Assembly (NCBI RefSeq): GCF_006517815.1
Contig: NZ_CP041198.1
Coordinates: 2,728,001 to 2,792,000 of the forward strand
Source of the DNA: Pseudarthrobacter sp. NIBRBAC000502770
GTDB lineage: Bacteria; Actinomycetota; Actinomycetes; Actinomycetales; Micrococcaceae
Direction of reading: 5' to 3'
DNA: 64,000 nt
This document shows, one piece after another, positions 26,170 through 34,764 of this stretch. Made by a program: the position numbers and the translations under genes. How positions within the stretch are numbered: position 1 is the stretch's first letter; each line of letters starts with the position of its first letter. A model generated the notes under the pieces. It searched no databases. It saw nothing but the letters and a program-made list of their open reading frames with translations, and was not told where the DNA came from.

Positions 26170-27788
26170 GCCGACCCCACCTCCCGCCGCCGCATCACCG
26201 TGACAGCCAGCGCGCCGGCCACCGCGGCAATGGCCAGCATCCACCACGCTCCGCTCCAATCAGTCGCGTCACCGCGCGGCACGGGCGTGTGGGTGAACGG
26301 GGACAGGTCGCGGAGGCTCTGGTCGATGCCCAGCATGCCGCCGAAAATACCCAGCATCACGCCCAGGGCCAGCAGCCCCCAACTGGCGGCGACGGTGGCG
26401 GAAGGCCACAGGACAAACACCAGGGCGGGCACGGCGAGGTAGATCAGGGCCGCCGGCAGCTGGGCCACGGCGGTCTGCCAGAGGGCATCGGCCGGCATGG
26501 ATCCGTCCCCGGTGCCGGTGAGCGTGGCCCACGCCCCGACCGCGGCGAGGCCTACCACCAGCACCACGGCGGCCGCGCCCAGCAGCAGGTACCCGGCAAG
26601 CCACCGGACCCGCCCCACCGGAGCGGACAGCAGCAGTTCGGCGGTCCCGGCTGCTTCCTCCTGCCGCAGCCTGATCACCGCCTGCAGTGCGCATGCTGCC
26701 GCAAGGACCCCGGCCATCATGAACAGCACGGAGACCATGAGCTGGGTCAGCGAGGTCCCCTGCGACTGGAGCATGGCCCGCAGCACCGCGGTGATGTTCG
26801 TGTCAGGGGTGTCGACGGCGGCAATCGCCTTCCCCAGCGACCCCGCCAGCAGCCCCAGGGCCAGGCCGCTGAGCCCCCACCCGATGATCGATCCTGACTG
26901 CAGGCGGAGGGCCAGCGCCGCCGGGCTCCGCAGCGCGGCCCGGGCGCCGGGCCGTCCCGGCCGCGTATCCCAGACACTCGCGCCGGCATCGCGTGCGCCC
27001 AGGATCAGCCACGCCGCGGCGAGGCAGGCCACGCCGAGTGCCACGACCAGCAGCAGCGGCCAGGTGCGGTTCCCTGAGTAGGCGAAGGTCTGCTGGCCCC
27101 AGCCGATGGGTGAGAACCAGCTGGCCGCGCCTTCGGTCATGGTGGTCCCGTCCGCCCCCGGCGTTCCGGTGGCGTCGCCGATCCCGCGCACCACGTAGGC
27201 CAGGACCACCAGCGCGGCCGAGGCGCCGTTGGCCCCGCGTGAGGTCCCCATGAACTGGGCCACGAGCAGGCCCAGGCCCAGGAAGGCGAGGCCGACGGCG
27301 CCCGTTGCGGCTCCGGCGGTCAGGGAACCCTGTGGGTCCAGGCCCTGGGCGGCGAACCCGGCAAAGACTGCGAGGGCCACCAGGATGTTGGCCGTGATGC
27401 CGTGCAGCAGGGTGGCGGTGTAGGGCAGCAGCCGGCCTGCCGGCGTGGCGGCGATGAGTTCGGCGGCGCCGGTCTCCTCGTCCGCCCGCGTGTGGCGCAC
27501 GGCGAGGAAGGTACTCATCAGGCCGGCCAGCAGGGCAAGGAAGGCGTAGATCAGGAAGAACGTGAAGGCTCCCTGGTCCGCTCCGCGGGGAAGGCCGCGC
27601 AGCATCAGGATGGCGGGCGTGGCGATCGCCACTTGCAGGATCTCGGTGCGGCTGGCGGCATTGCCGTAGGTCTGGGTGACGGCTGCGGCCGCGAACAGCG
27701 CGAATGCCCCGATGGCCACCACCCAGCTGACCAGTTGCCAGCGGTCCCGGCGCAGCCGCTGGCCCCAAAGGACCAGGAGGACGCCCAT
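26166..27788 (-). CDS. ABC-2 type exporter permease, fused double-length
   Basis: 540 aa with about twelve membrane segments in two homologous halves (each starting with a cytoplasmic helix, then ADEETGAAELIAATPAGR in the first half and QEEAAGTAELLLSAPVGR in the second). This duplicated architecture is typical of actinobacterial drug/polyketide exporters paired with one ATPase. One nt separates it from the ATPase stop. Substrate unknown. Confidence 0.82.
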   Translation of the reverse strand: MGVLLVLWGQRLRRDRWQLVSWVVAIGAFALFAAAAVTQTYGNAASRTEILQVAIATPAILMLRGLPRGADQGAFTFFLIYAFLALLAGLMSTFLAVRHTRADEETGAAELIAATPAGRLLPYTATLLHGITANILVALAVFAGFAAQGLDPQGSLTAGAATGAVGLAFLGLGLLVAQFMGTSRGANGASAALVVLAYVVRGIGDATGTPGADGTTMTEGAASWFSPIGWGQQTFAYSGNRTWPLLLVVALGVACLAAAWLILGARDAGASVWDTRPGRPGARAALRSPAALALRLQSGSIIGWGLSGLALGLLAGSLGKAIAAVDTPDTNITAVLRAMLQSQGTSLTQLMVSVLFMMAGVLAAACALQAVIRLRQEEAAGTAELLLSAPVGRVRWLAGYLLLGAAAVVLVVGLAAVGAWATLTGTGDGSMPADALWQTAVAQLPAALIYLAVPALVFVLWPSATVAASWGLLALGVMLGIFGGMLGIDQSLRDLSPFTHTPVPRGDATDWSGAWWMLAIAAVAGALAVTVMRRREVGSA

Positions 27789-27789
27789 G

Positions 27790-28779
27790 TCAGCCCCGCC
27801 CCCTCGCGCCGAGCAGGTGCCGACGGGAACCGTGCTGGTCTTCGCCGGAGGCGCCGGCGTGGGTGCCTTCGTCCGCGGGGGCGTCGCCGTAGTGCCGCAG
27901 GAACAGCTCTTCGAGCGACGGCGGAACGATCGTCAGGCCCTGTACGCCCAAGGCGCCCAGCGCGGGCAGTACCTCGGCGATCCGGTCCGAATCGGCGGTG
28001 AACCTGATCCGCCCGGCGTCGTATGCCAGGTCATGCACCGCACCCAGCCGGGCCAAGGCCTCAGCGTCCAGGCCGTCCGCGGCGAAGGAAACCTCTGACC
28101 TGGTGAGGTGCCGCAGGGAGTCCAGCGTGCCGCCGTCGACAATCCTGCCGGCGCGGATGATGCTCACACGCTGGCAAAGCACCTCCACCTCGGAGAGGAT
28201 GTGGCTGGACAGGAGCACGGTGGCACCACGTTCGACGGCGGCCAGCAGCTCCCGCCGGAACACTTCCTCCATGAGCGGGTCAAGGCCGCTGGTGGGCTCG
28301 TCCAGGAGGTAGAGCTCGGCTTCGGTCGCCAGTGCGGCGATCAGCGCGACTTTCTGCCGGTTGCCCTTGGAATACGCGCGTCCTTTCTTGGCCGGGTCGA
28401 AGTCGAAGACCTGGCACAGGCGGTCCTTCCGGCGGTGGTAGGCGGCAGCGTCGGCGGTGCCGCCGCGAAGCCGGGAGAGCAGGTCGATGGTTTCGCCGCC
28501 GGACAGGTTGGGCCAGAGCCGGACGTCGCCGGGAACGTAGGCCAGGCGGCGGTGCAGTTCCACGGCCTGGGTCCACGGCTCGAGCCCCAGGACGGTGGCG
28601 GACCCGGAGGTGGCTTTGGCCAGGCCCAGGAGGACGCGGAGCGTGGTGGATTTCCCGGCGCCGTTCGGGCCGAGGAAGCCGTGGATTTCCCCCTGTTGGA
28701 CGTCCAGGTCCAATCCATCGAGGGCCCGGACCTGGCCGAAGTGTTTGTGCAGGTTCACTGTCTGGACAACGGTGTTCAT
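27790..28779 (-). CDS. ABC exporter ATP-binding protein
   Basis: 329 aa. Walker A GPNGAGKST (about 37-45), a degenerate signature YSKGNRQKVALIAALA (usual LSGGQ replaced, as in DrrA-like drug-efflux ATPases), Walker B LYLLDEPTSGLDP and switch His in LLSSHILSEVE. The C-terminal 100 residues form the extra DrrA-type domain. First gene of a run ATPase-permease-GbsR/MarR-CorA-menC. Confidence 0.87.
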   Translation of the reverse strand: MNTVVQTVNLHKHFGQVRALDGLDLDVQQGEIHGFLGPNGAGKSTTLRVLLGLAKATSGSATVLGLEPWTQAVELHRRLAYVPGDVRLWPNLSGGETIDLLSRLRGGTADAAAYHRRKDRLCQVFDFDPAKKGRAYSKGNRQKVALIAALATEAELYLLDEPTSGLDPLMEEVFRRELLAAVERGATVLLSSHILSEVEVLCQRVSIIRAGRIVDGGTLDSLRHLTRSEVSFAADGLDAEALARLGAVHDLAYDAGRIRFTADSDRIAEVLPALGALGVQGLTIVPPSLEELFLRHYGDAPADEGTHAGASGEDQHGSRRHLLGARGRG

Positions 28780-28798
28780 GGTTCAAGTCTTCGAAGTT

Positions 28799-28814
28799 TT
28801 CACAACTTTGTGAA
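28799..28814. promoter_or_regulatory. Palindromic operator between exporter and MFS genes
   Basis: Perfect inverted repeat TTCACAA-CT-TTGTGAA in the 53-bp divergent promoter region. The spacing fits a winged-helix dimer; the GbsR/MarR protein encoded in the exporter operon is the natural candidate, which could then control the MFS gene as well. A short CTTCGAAG palindrome lies alongside (28789-28796). Confidence 0.55.
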
Positions 28815-28832
28815 GGTACTAAAGTCCCAGCT

Positions 28833-30017
28833 ATGAGCTCCGACAGTTCCCCGCCAGGCGCGCAGGCCACCCGCCAGGCAACGGCGCCACTCTACGCTGC
28901 GGGATTCGTCACGGCTTTCGGAGCCCACAGCATCGCAGCGGCTTTGGGCGCGGAGAGCGAAAACATCGGCCTGACCCTGCTTAACCTCGGCATCCTCCTG
29001 GCCCTCTACGACGTGGCCGAGGTCTTCCTGAAACCCGTGTTCGGCGCCCTGAGCGACCGCATTGGCGCCAAGCCCGTCATTGTCGGCGGGCTGTTCGCCT
29101 TCGCCGCGCTGTCCCTGATTGGCCTCGGCGCAGCTGACCCGCTGATCCTTGCCCTCGCCCGGCTCGGACAAGGCGCGGCGGCCTCGGCGTTCTCCCCGTC
29201 GTCGTCCGCCATGGTGGCAAGGATGGCCCGCGGCGGAAAAGCCGGGACCTACTTTGGCCGGTACGGGTCCTGGAAGAGCCTGGGCTACATCCTTGGGCCG
29301 CCGCTGGGCGCCGGGCTGATCCTGGCCGGCGGTTTCCCCTTGCTCTTCGGCGCCCTGTCCGCGCTGGCGGCGGCCACGGCCGTGTGGGTGCTGCTCTCGG
29401 TGCCGCATCTGGCACCCCTGCCGCGGAAGCGGTATACGGTGATGGACCTGGCGCGGCAGGTGGGCGAGCGCCGTTTCCTGGTCCCCACCCTGGTGCTTGC
29501 CGCGTCGACCGGGGCCCTCGGTGCCGCCGTCGGCTTCCTCCCCGCGCTGGCCACCCGCCACGGGCTTGGTGCGTTCGCCGGAACGGCCGCGGTGAGCGTG
29601 GTGGCTCTGGGCTCGGTGCTGACGCAGCCGTGGATCGGAAGGCTGCGGGACCGGCACGCCGTCAGCGACAACAAGGGCACGACGACGGGCCTGCTCCTGG
29701 TTGCCGTGGGCATCGCTTTGGTGGCGGCCGCCCCGGGAGTGGTCACCATCTTCCTCGCGGCGGCGCTGATCGGGTGCGGGATCGGCGTGGCCACCCCGCT
29801 GGGGTTCGCGCACCTGGCGGACACCACGCCGCCGGAGCGGATGGGCCGGACCATGGGCTCGGCAGAGCTGGGGCGCGAACTCGGGGATGCCGGCGGACCC
29901 CTGCTGGTGGGGGCCATCGCCACGGCAACGGCCCTGCCGTTCGGGCTTGGCGCGCTGGCACTGCTGGTGGCTGCCGCTGCCATTCCCCGGCTGGACCCGG
30001 TCAGGCCTTCCGACTGA
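28833..30017 (+). CDS. MFS transporter
   Basis: 394 aa, twelve membrane segments; the loop 2-3 motif reads FGALSDRIGAKPVIVGG (about 68-84) and a second copy, PWIGRLRDRHAV, occurs in the second half. The open frame continues far upstream through the ABC gene, but the ATG at 28833 gives the usual N terminus. Substrate unknown. Divergent from the exporter and sharing its operator region. Confidence 0.82.
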   Translation: MSSDSSPPGAQATRQATAPLYAAGFVTAFGAHSIAAALGAESENIGLTLLNLGILLALYDVAEVFLKPVFGALSDRIGAKPVIVGGLFAFAALSLIGLGAADPLILALARLGQGAAASAFSPSSSAMVARMARGGKAGTYFGRYGSWKSLGYILGPPLGAGLILAGGFPLLFGALSALAAATAVWVLLSVPHLAPLPRKRYTVMDLARQVGERRFLVPTLVLAASTGALGAAVGFLPALATRHGLGAFAGTAAVSVVALGSVLTQPWIGRLRDRHAVSDNKGTTTGLLLVAVGIALVAAAPGVVTIFLAAALIGCGIGVATPLGFAHLADTTPPERMGRTMGSAELGRELGDAGGPLLVGAIATATALPFGLGALALLVAAAAIPRLDPVRPSD

Positions 30018-30053
30018 GCGGCCTTCCAGCTTTTTGTGTCAGGGTTAATGGCG

Positions 30054-30959
30054 ATGACTTCTTCACGGCAACTCTCCACCAGGACTCCGGCTCGGCCTGC
30101 CCCGGGCTCGGCGTTCCTGTTCGTGCTGTCCACTGTGGGGTGCGTCGCCGGGCTGCTTGCCACCTACTACTTCTTTGTCCAGACCACCACGGGCCAGTTC
30201 ATTGATGAGTCCGCGCTGGTGGAAGCGGTACAGATCCACGGACCTGCCGGCAAGGCCGCCACCCAGTTCCTCGACTGGCTGCCGACCATTTCACTGGTGA
30301 TGGCCGCCGTCGTGGTCCTGTTTGTCACCGTAATCCGGCGGCACTGGGTTGAAGCCGGGATTGCCGTGGCAGCGTGCATCGGGGCGAACGTTGCCACCCA
30401 GGTGCTCAAGGACCTGCTGCCGCCGCGCCCGGACAAGGGGGTACTGACTTTGGAGCTGAACTCGCTGCCCTCCGGCCACACCACCCTGGCCGCGTCCGCT
30501 GCGGCGGCGGTGTTCCTCATGGCCTCACCCCGCTGGCGCCCGATGGCCGGCTTCATTGGCGGCTCCTTCGCCATCGCGTCCGGGGTGTCCACGCTGATCA
30601 ACCAGTGGCACCGGCCGGCCGACGTGGTGGCCGCGTTCCTGCTGGTGGGCGCCTTCATGATTCCGGCGGGCTGGCTGATCCTCCGGCGCGGGTCGTGGAA
30701 CGAGTGGGACGGGTTCGGTGACCATATCGGTTCTGCGAGGATCTGGCTCACGCTGCCGGTGCTGATTGGACTGGCCTCAGCCGGGGTGGCGGTCTATTCG
30801 CTGATCCGGATCGCACCGAGCCCTTGGCAGGAATCCAGCACCACCAACTACTTCTGGGCCGGCATCTCGCTGATCGTGATCGCGGGCTACCTGGCCACCG
30901 TGGCCACAACGTCGCTGTTTGCGTTTGCCGCACGCCGGCGGGACGTCCACAGGCGGTAG
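30054..30959 (+). CDS. PAP2-family membrane phosphatase
   Basis: 301 aa with about six membrane helices. The three phosphatase motifs are present: KDLLPPRP, SLPSGHTT (about 138-145) and NQWHRPADVVAA. Such enzymes dephosphorylate lipid phosphates such as undecaprenyl pyrophosphate or phosphatidic acid on the outer membrane face. ATG 30054 is chosen because AGGG is 9 nt upstream; ATG 30048 is possible. It follows the MFS gene by 36 nt and may be co-transcribed. Confidence 0.82.
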   Translation: MTSSRQLSTRTPARPAPGSAFLFVLSTVGCVAGLLATYYFFVQTTTGQFIDESALVEAVQIHGPAGKAATQFLDWLPTISLVMAAVVVLFVTVIRRHWVEAGIAVAACIGANVATQVLKDLLPPRPDKGVLTLELNSLPSGHTTLAASAAAAVFLMASPRWRPMAGFIGGSFAIASGVSTLINQWHRPADVVAAFLLVGAFMIPAGWLILRRGSWNEWDGFGDHIGSARIWLTLPVLIGLASAGVAVYSLIRIAPSPWQESSTTNYFWAGISLIVIAGYLATVATTSLFAFAARRRDVHRR

Positions 30960-30963
30960 CCGC

Positions 30964-31269
30964 TCAGCCCGCGGTTTCCCCGAAGTCCCGTCCTATGCTT
31001 TCCTCCATGGCTGCGGCAAGTTCAATCTCATCCAAGTATCGGGCGGCAGGCCGGCCCGTGGCCTTGGCCAGCCGGTCGAGCGTGGCCAGGTGCTGCCGGG
31101 CCAGCTCAATGGCCAACTCCTCCACGATGCTGGGGCCGTTCCGGACCACCAGGTCGCTGAGGTACGCACGGAGGCTGCCGGCGGGGCGGCCCTTCGTTTC
31201 GATGTCCGCAGCAACGAGCCTGGTCAGGGCAGCCGCGGCGAGTGCCGGTTTATCGCTGAACAGTTCCAC
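30964..31269 (-). CDS. Hypothetical 101-aa helical protein
   Basis: I do not recognise a family. The sequence is almost wholly alpha-helical (ELAIELARQHLATLDRLAKA, YLDEIELAAAMEESIG) with no membrane segment and no Cys. It has a GTG start with GAGGGA 6 nt upstream, which supports expression. It follows the sugar acetyltransferase gene on the same strand (51-nt gap) and ends 4 nt from the convergent PAP2 gene. Confidence 0.6.
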   Translation of the reverse strand: MELFSDKPALAAAALTRLVAADIETKGRPAGSLRAYLSDLVVRNGPSIVEELAIELARQHLATLDRLAKATGRPAARYLDEIELAAAMEESIGRDFGETAG

Positions 31270-31320
31270 GGTGTTCCCTCAGTAACGGTGGCAGGGAACG
31301 GACGACGCCCCCGCGAGTAG

Positions 31321-32010
31321 CTACAATGTAGCGTCTCCATGCCTGCCCCGTAAGGGTCCATAGTCCGGGTTTTCGGTGGTTGCGGCCTCCGCGCGGGCGG
31401 GCACACCGGCCCACGTTTCGTGCTCAGGAACGTTGTGCGTCACCGCTGAGCGCATCCCGACGTGGGAGTAGTCCCCCACCACCAGCCCGTCGCCAATCCC
31501 GGCGTTCATGCCCAGGTGCGCCGCCCGGCCAATCCGCGTGCCTTCCCCTACCGAGACGCGGGGATGCAGAGTGGCGAAGTCATCCACGCTGGCGCAGCAT
31601 CCCACGGTGACGTGCGGCTTCAAGAGCACGTGCCGTCCGATGCGGGCCTGCGGGGAGATGGTGGCGTTCCGCATCACAATGCTGCCGGGGCCGATCCGGG
31701 AATCCCTGGGGACCCGCACATCCGGGTCCACCACGGTGGCGTACCGGTCCTCGTGCACGCCGAGGAGGGAAAGCCGGCCCACCAAGCCTTCCCTGTCGCG
31801 CCCGGAGGGAAGGCAGACGCTGAAAAACGCCTTGGTGAAGGCCGGCGCGTCAGCGAGCGCGCCCATCACCACGGTGCCTTCGATGGTGGTGCCCAGCAGT
31901 TCCGGGTCATCATCCAGGATCCCCAGGACGTCGTACTGCCCGCTGGTCCGGACCGCGGCCAGCACTTCCCGGGCCAGTCCGCCCATGCCCAGCAGCATCA
32001 ACTCGCTCAA
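31321..32010 (-). CDS. NeuD/PglD-type sugar O-acyltransferase
   Basis: 229 aa. N-terminal nucleotide-sugar-binding Rossmann part (LMLLGMGGLAREVLAAVRTS, GILDDDPELLGTTIEG) and C-terminal left-handed beta-helix hexapeptide repeats (RIGPGSIVMRNATISPQARI, VGEGTRIGRAAHLGMN, VGDYSHVGMRSAVTHNVP). The family acetylates amino sugars of surface glycans. TTG start with GAGG 6 nt upstream. No other polysaccharide genes are near. The usual catalytic His may be the one in HPRVSVG. Confidence 0.78.
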   Translation of the reverse strand: MSELMLLGMGGLAREVLAAVRTSGQYDVLGILDDDPELLGTTIEGTVVMGALADAPAFTKAFFSVCLPSGRDREGLVGRLSLLGVHEDRYATVVDPDVRVPRDSRIGPGSIVMRNATISPQARIGRHVLLKPHVTVGCCASVDDFATLHPRVSVGEGTRIGRAAHLGMNAGIGDGLVVGDYSHVGMRSAVTHNVPEHETWAGVPARAEAATTENPDYGPLRGRHGDATL

Positions 32011-32320
32011 TGTGCGCCTCTTCCAGTCCCTGCTCCGTTGCAGGAATGTCGTTCGGCCCGTTCACCAGCTGCTTGATACTTGGCTGTCCCCAAACCCTAT
32101 GCCGGACTTGCTCGGCAGGAAAGGCCTCGGGGCGCGAAGGTCCAGGAGGGCCCCCTCCGTAGCACGGCCGGGCTTACCGCCGGGAAGTCTTGAGCCAACC
32201 TTGAGGATTTGCGGTCCCCGGGCTTGATGGGGGCGATGGATAGTTTGCTGGTGCCTGGGCGGCGTTTTGAAGTGGGCGCCACCAGGCATTCCTGCTTTTC
32301 CGGCGCGCGGCGGCCGTCGA
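32011..32320. other. Intergenic region between acetyltransferase and VOC genes
   Basis: 310 bp without a recognisable gene. It holds the VOC terminator (32252-32288), a small GC-rich hairpin near 32170 and presumably the acetyltransferase promoter; no good -35/-10 pair is evident. Confidence 0.5.
32252..32288 (-). terminator. Hairpin terminator after the VOC gene
   Basis: Arms TGCCTGG (32252-32258) and CCAGGCA (32282-32288) with inner GGCG/CGCC pairs, located 33 nt beyond the VOC stop codon. Confidence 0.5.
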
Positions 32321-32695
32321 TCAGGGCTCGAGCCGCCTGCGCAGGAGGCAGAATTCGTTCCCTTCGGGGTCCTGCAGGACGTGCCACTGCTCGTCGCCGG
32401 CCTGCCCCACGTCCGCCGGCCGTGCGCCGAGGGCCAGCAGCCGTTCCAGCTCGGCGTCCTGGTCCCGGTCCACGGGGTTGACGTCGATGTGCAGCGGAAG
32501 CCTCCCCACCCGCGGGTTGCTGCTGGGGCTCAGGATGATCGTGGGCTGCAGTCCGCCGAACCCGGCTTCCGGCCCGATCTCAATCGCCCCGTCCTCCCTG
32601 TCCAGCTCCACATAACCAAGGACTTCACTCCAGAACCGCGCGAGCAGTTCCGGGTTGGTGCAGTTCAGGACCAGTTCACTGATGCGGCATGACAT
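32321..32695 (-). CDS. VOC (glyoxalase-like) protein
   Basis: 124 aa from ATG 32695. One vicinal-oxygen-chelate fold: VLNCTNPELLARFWSEVLGY, HIDVNPVDRDQDAELERLLA, and WHVLQDPEGNEFCLLRRR. Common in Arthrobacter as single-domain proteins of unknown substrate. The frame continues upstream through a purine-rich low-complexity stretch (to 32869) that does not look like protein; its Arg/Gly content follows from repeated GA-rich DNA. Confidence 0.75.
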   Translation of the reverse strand: MSCRISELVLNCTNPELLARFWSEVLGYVELDREDGAIEIGPEAGFGGLQPTIILSPSSNPRVGRLPLHIDVNPVDRDQDAELERLLALGARPADVGQAGDEQWHVLQDPEGNEFCLLRRRLEP

Positions 32696-32894
32696 AGTGC
32701 CAGTGTAAGGACCGTGTGGTGCTACGACGCGGATCTTCCTCCTCGACCCGCCTCTTCCCCGCGGCGGCCCACAGCCACCTTCGACCCGCTTCTCCTTCTT
32801 CGACTCGCGCATTCCCTTGCGCGGCCCACATTCCAGGAGCGTCGCGGACGATGTTTGTCGGAGAAGCATTTGCGCGTCGCCAGAATCCCGGGAA

Positions 32895-32960
32895 CCAGCT
32901 CGGCGGGAGACGGTGCCACTGCATGGGGGGATGCAGCGGCACCTTCTTCCGCCGAGCTGG
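32895..32960. terminator. Long hairpin ending the SipW operon
   Basis: Outer arms CCAGCTCGGCGG and CCGCCGAGCTGG (12 bp, perfect) and inner arms GGTGCCACTGCAT / ATGCAGCGGCACC (near perfect) around a GGGGGG loop. It begins 12 nt past the last gene of the operon on the minus strand. There is no T-tract, as is usual in high-GC actinobacteria. Confidence 0.75.
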
Positions 32961-32972
32961 CAAGAGGAAAGC

Positions 32973-33461
32973 TCAGGCGCAATAGATCTTCTTGTTTCCC
33001 GTGCCGATCTCCAGGCCCACCTTCACATACGCGGTGGCCTGGGCACCGCCTGCGAATGTGGCCACAATCCTGACCGTCGCCGGGGTGGTGGTGACCTGGG
33101 TAAAAATCGTGGAGTCTCCGAAGAGCGATACGCTCCCGGAAGTACCGAACGGGCCGGCCAGGTCCGAACTTGCCCCGTAGACCCCGTTGGTTCCGGCTGC
33201 CGAGAAGGTGAGCTTCGTTGGAGGCTCGGAGAATCCCGAGTATGCCAGGGATACGTACTTGTTCGCGTTGTCTACGTTGCTGCACACGGGGGTGTTGAAC
33301 ACAGGTGGGGACCAGGTTCCGGATGCGGTGACGGTCATGGTCGCGGTCGCGCTTTGCTGCCAGAGTGCGGACGCCGAGGCGGCGCCGGCACCGAGCAGCA
33401 CCGTGAGCACGAAGGCCCCGACGGCGAGCGCCGCGCCTGGAAGGGTCCGGAACCGTGCCAT
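32973..33461 (-). CDS. SipW-operon secreted protein 3
   Basis: 162 aa. N-terminal hydrophobic segment then GAASASALWQQSATATMTVT, related to the ALWN(A)...T pattern of the two other exported proteins in this operon but lacking TPGTI. The mature part is Ser/Thr/Gly-rich beta protein (TPVCSNVDNANKYVSLAYSG, FAGGAQATAYVKVGL) with two Cys (CSN and the terminal CA) that could form a disulphide. The ATG follows the peptidase stop with no gap (TAGATG). Function unknown; probably a minor subunit or client of the SipW peptidase. Confidence 0.7.
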   Translation of the reverse strand: MARFRTLPGAALAVGAFVLTVLLGAGAASASALWQQSATATMTVTASGTWSPPVFNTPVCSNVDNANKYVSLAYSGFSEPPTKLTFSAAGTNGVYGASSDLAGPFGTSGSVSLFGDSTIFTQVTTTPATVRIVATFAGGAQATAYVKVGLEIGTGNKKIYCA

Positions 33462-34091
33462 CTACGCAGCCTCCGCAGCCGGCTCATCGCCCTTACGGGT
33501 CTTGCGGAGGGACGTGTACACCGTGATGGCTCCATAGCCGATCAGCGCCACCGCTGCGATCACCGTCCATGTGCCACGGCCTGAGTTCCCCAGGAAGTTC
33601 GCCACGAAACCCACGTACGGGACGGCGTAGAACAGCTTGCCCTTGACCTGGATGGCGCGGACCGGTTCTGGATCGTTGGCTCCGTTGTTGTCACCCTTGG
33701 TGATCAGGGTCTTTTCGCCCTGCTGGGTGGAACCGAAGCCGACAACCCGGTGCGTTTCCACGTCCGGCCGGCCCGAATAGAGCTGGAAGGTGACGACGTC
33801 GCCGTACTTGAGTTCGTCAAACGGCGCGGGCTTCATCACCATGAACGTTCCCGGCGGGTACTTCTGGACCATGGACTTGGTGAGGATCGTGTAGGTCTGC
33901 GAACCCGTCGCCACCGGCACCACAATCAGGACGAGGGCGGCGAACAGTGCCACCAGCATGGCGGCCATGCTCAGGAAGCGTCCGACGGCGGCCCAGGCGG
34001 CTTTGCGCCCGCGTGCCGGCTTTGGCGCGGCTGCCGGAGATTCGGGTTCGGTGGCTCCGCCGAGAAGGCGTTCGGTCAGGTCAGCAGCCAC
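33462..34091 (-). CDS. sipW: SipW-type (ER-type Ser/His) signal peptidase I
   Basis: 209 aa. An N-terminal membrane helix (about 39-61), then TILTKSMVQKYPPGTFMV with catalytic Ser73, ETHRVVG with His114 in place of the usual Lys, TKGDNNGANDPEPV (Asp134/Asp140), and a second C-terminal helix. The Ser-His arrangement is that of archaeal/ER peptidases and Bacillus SipW, which processes TasA. It overlaps the preceding secreted-protein gene by 11 nt. It should cleave the alternate signal peptides of its three neighbours. Confidence 0.87.
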   Translation of the reverse strand: MAADLTERLLGGATEPESPAAAPKPARGRKAAWAAVGRFLSMAAMLVALFAALVLIVVPVATGSQTYTILTKSMVQKYPPGTFMVMKPAPFDELKYGDVVTFQLYSGRPDVETHRVVGFGSTQQGEKTLITKGDNNGANDPEPVRAIQVKGKLFYAVPYVGFVANFLGNSGRGTWTVIAAVALIGYGAITVYTSLRKTRKGDEPAAEAA

Positions 34092-34692
34092 TGGGCACCC
34101 CGCAGAGTTGACGTGCGGTGAGTGGAAGGGAGATCGTCACTGCTTGTCCTTTCACTGTTGACGGGGCGCCGGAGGCGAGGCTGACCTGGAAGCAGAAGAC
34201 GGTGGACGCGCCTTTGCCCACCGTGGGCGAGACGAGGCCGCTGGTGCCGATCTGCGCGTAGCCGGTGCTGGAGCTGCATTCCGTCGAGGAAACGGCGGTC
34301 TTCGCGCTCACGATGATGTAGGTGGCAAGGACTCCGCCGTTGAGGTTCGCCACGCTCGGCGGCCCTACGGTGCTTGCGGTGTTGAACTGGCCGCCGGCGT
34401 TGGTGTTGTTGGTGACCACCACCCCGCCGTAGACCGAGGTTCCCGGCCCCAAGGTCCCTGCCGGAGACAAGGTCAGGTTCGCCGAGGTCTTCCCGTCCGC
34501 GAGCGTCATGTTGGTCGTCGTGCCGGTGTTGACCGCCTGCAGCGTCGTATCGAATGACGCCGACGTGATGGTGCCCGGAGTTGCCGATGCCACGGCATTC
34601 CAGAGTGCGTAGGTTCCCTGCACCGTGAACAGGCCCAGGACCACTGCGAAGGCGACCAAAGCTGCCGTCTGCAGCCTGCGCTTCGTGCGCAT
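34081..34692 (-). CDS. SipW-operon secreted protein 2 (alternate-type signal peptide)
   Basis: 203 aa from ATG 34692, which has a strong AGGAGGGG 3 nt upstream (the frame itself runs to 34731). Signal: basic RTKRRLQ, hydrophobic helix, then GTYALWNAVASATPGTITSA, the SipW-cognate cleavage pattern. The mature part is Thr/Ser/Gly/Asn-rich beta protein without charge clusters and has Cys pairs near the C terminus (STECSSS, VFCFQV, QLCGVPSGC). Probably a cell-surface or fibre protein. It overlaps sipW by 11 nt. Confidence 0.75.
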   Translation of the reverse strand: MRTKRRLQTAALVAFAVVLGLFTVQGTYALWNAVASATPGTITSASFDTTLQAVNTGTTTNMTLADGKTSANLTLSPAGTLGPGTSVYGGVVVTNNTNAGGQFNTASTVGPPSVANLNGGVLATYIIVSAKTAVSSTECSSSTGYAQIGTSGLVSPTVGKGASTVFCFQVSLASGAPSTVKGQAVTISLPLTARQLCGVPSGC

Positions 34693-34731
34693 GGTCCCCT
34701 CCTGGTTGTCGTCCTGTTGCCTGATCACCAA

Positions 34732-34755
34732 GCGGGTGGCTGTTCAGCCACCCGC
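34732..34755 (-). promoter_or_regulatory. Intra-operon hairpin after the first SipW-operon gene
   Basis: Perfect 11-bp stem GCGGGTGGCTG / CAGCCACCCGC closed by two bases, in the 72-nt gap between secreted protein 1 and secreted protein 2. It can act as a partial terminator or 3' stabiliser, letting the first gene be expressed above the rest, as often seen in major-subunit/minor-subunit operons. Confidence 0.65.
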
Positions 34756-34764
34756 CTGGTCAAA

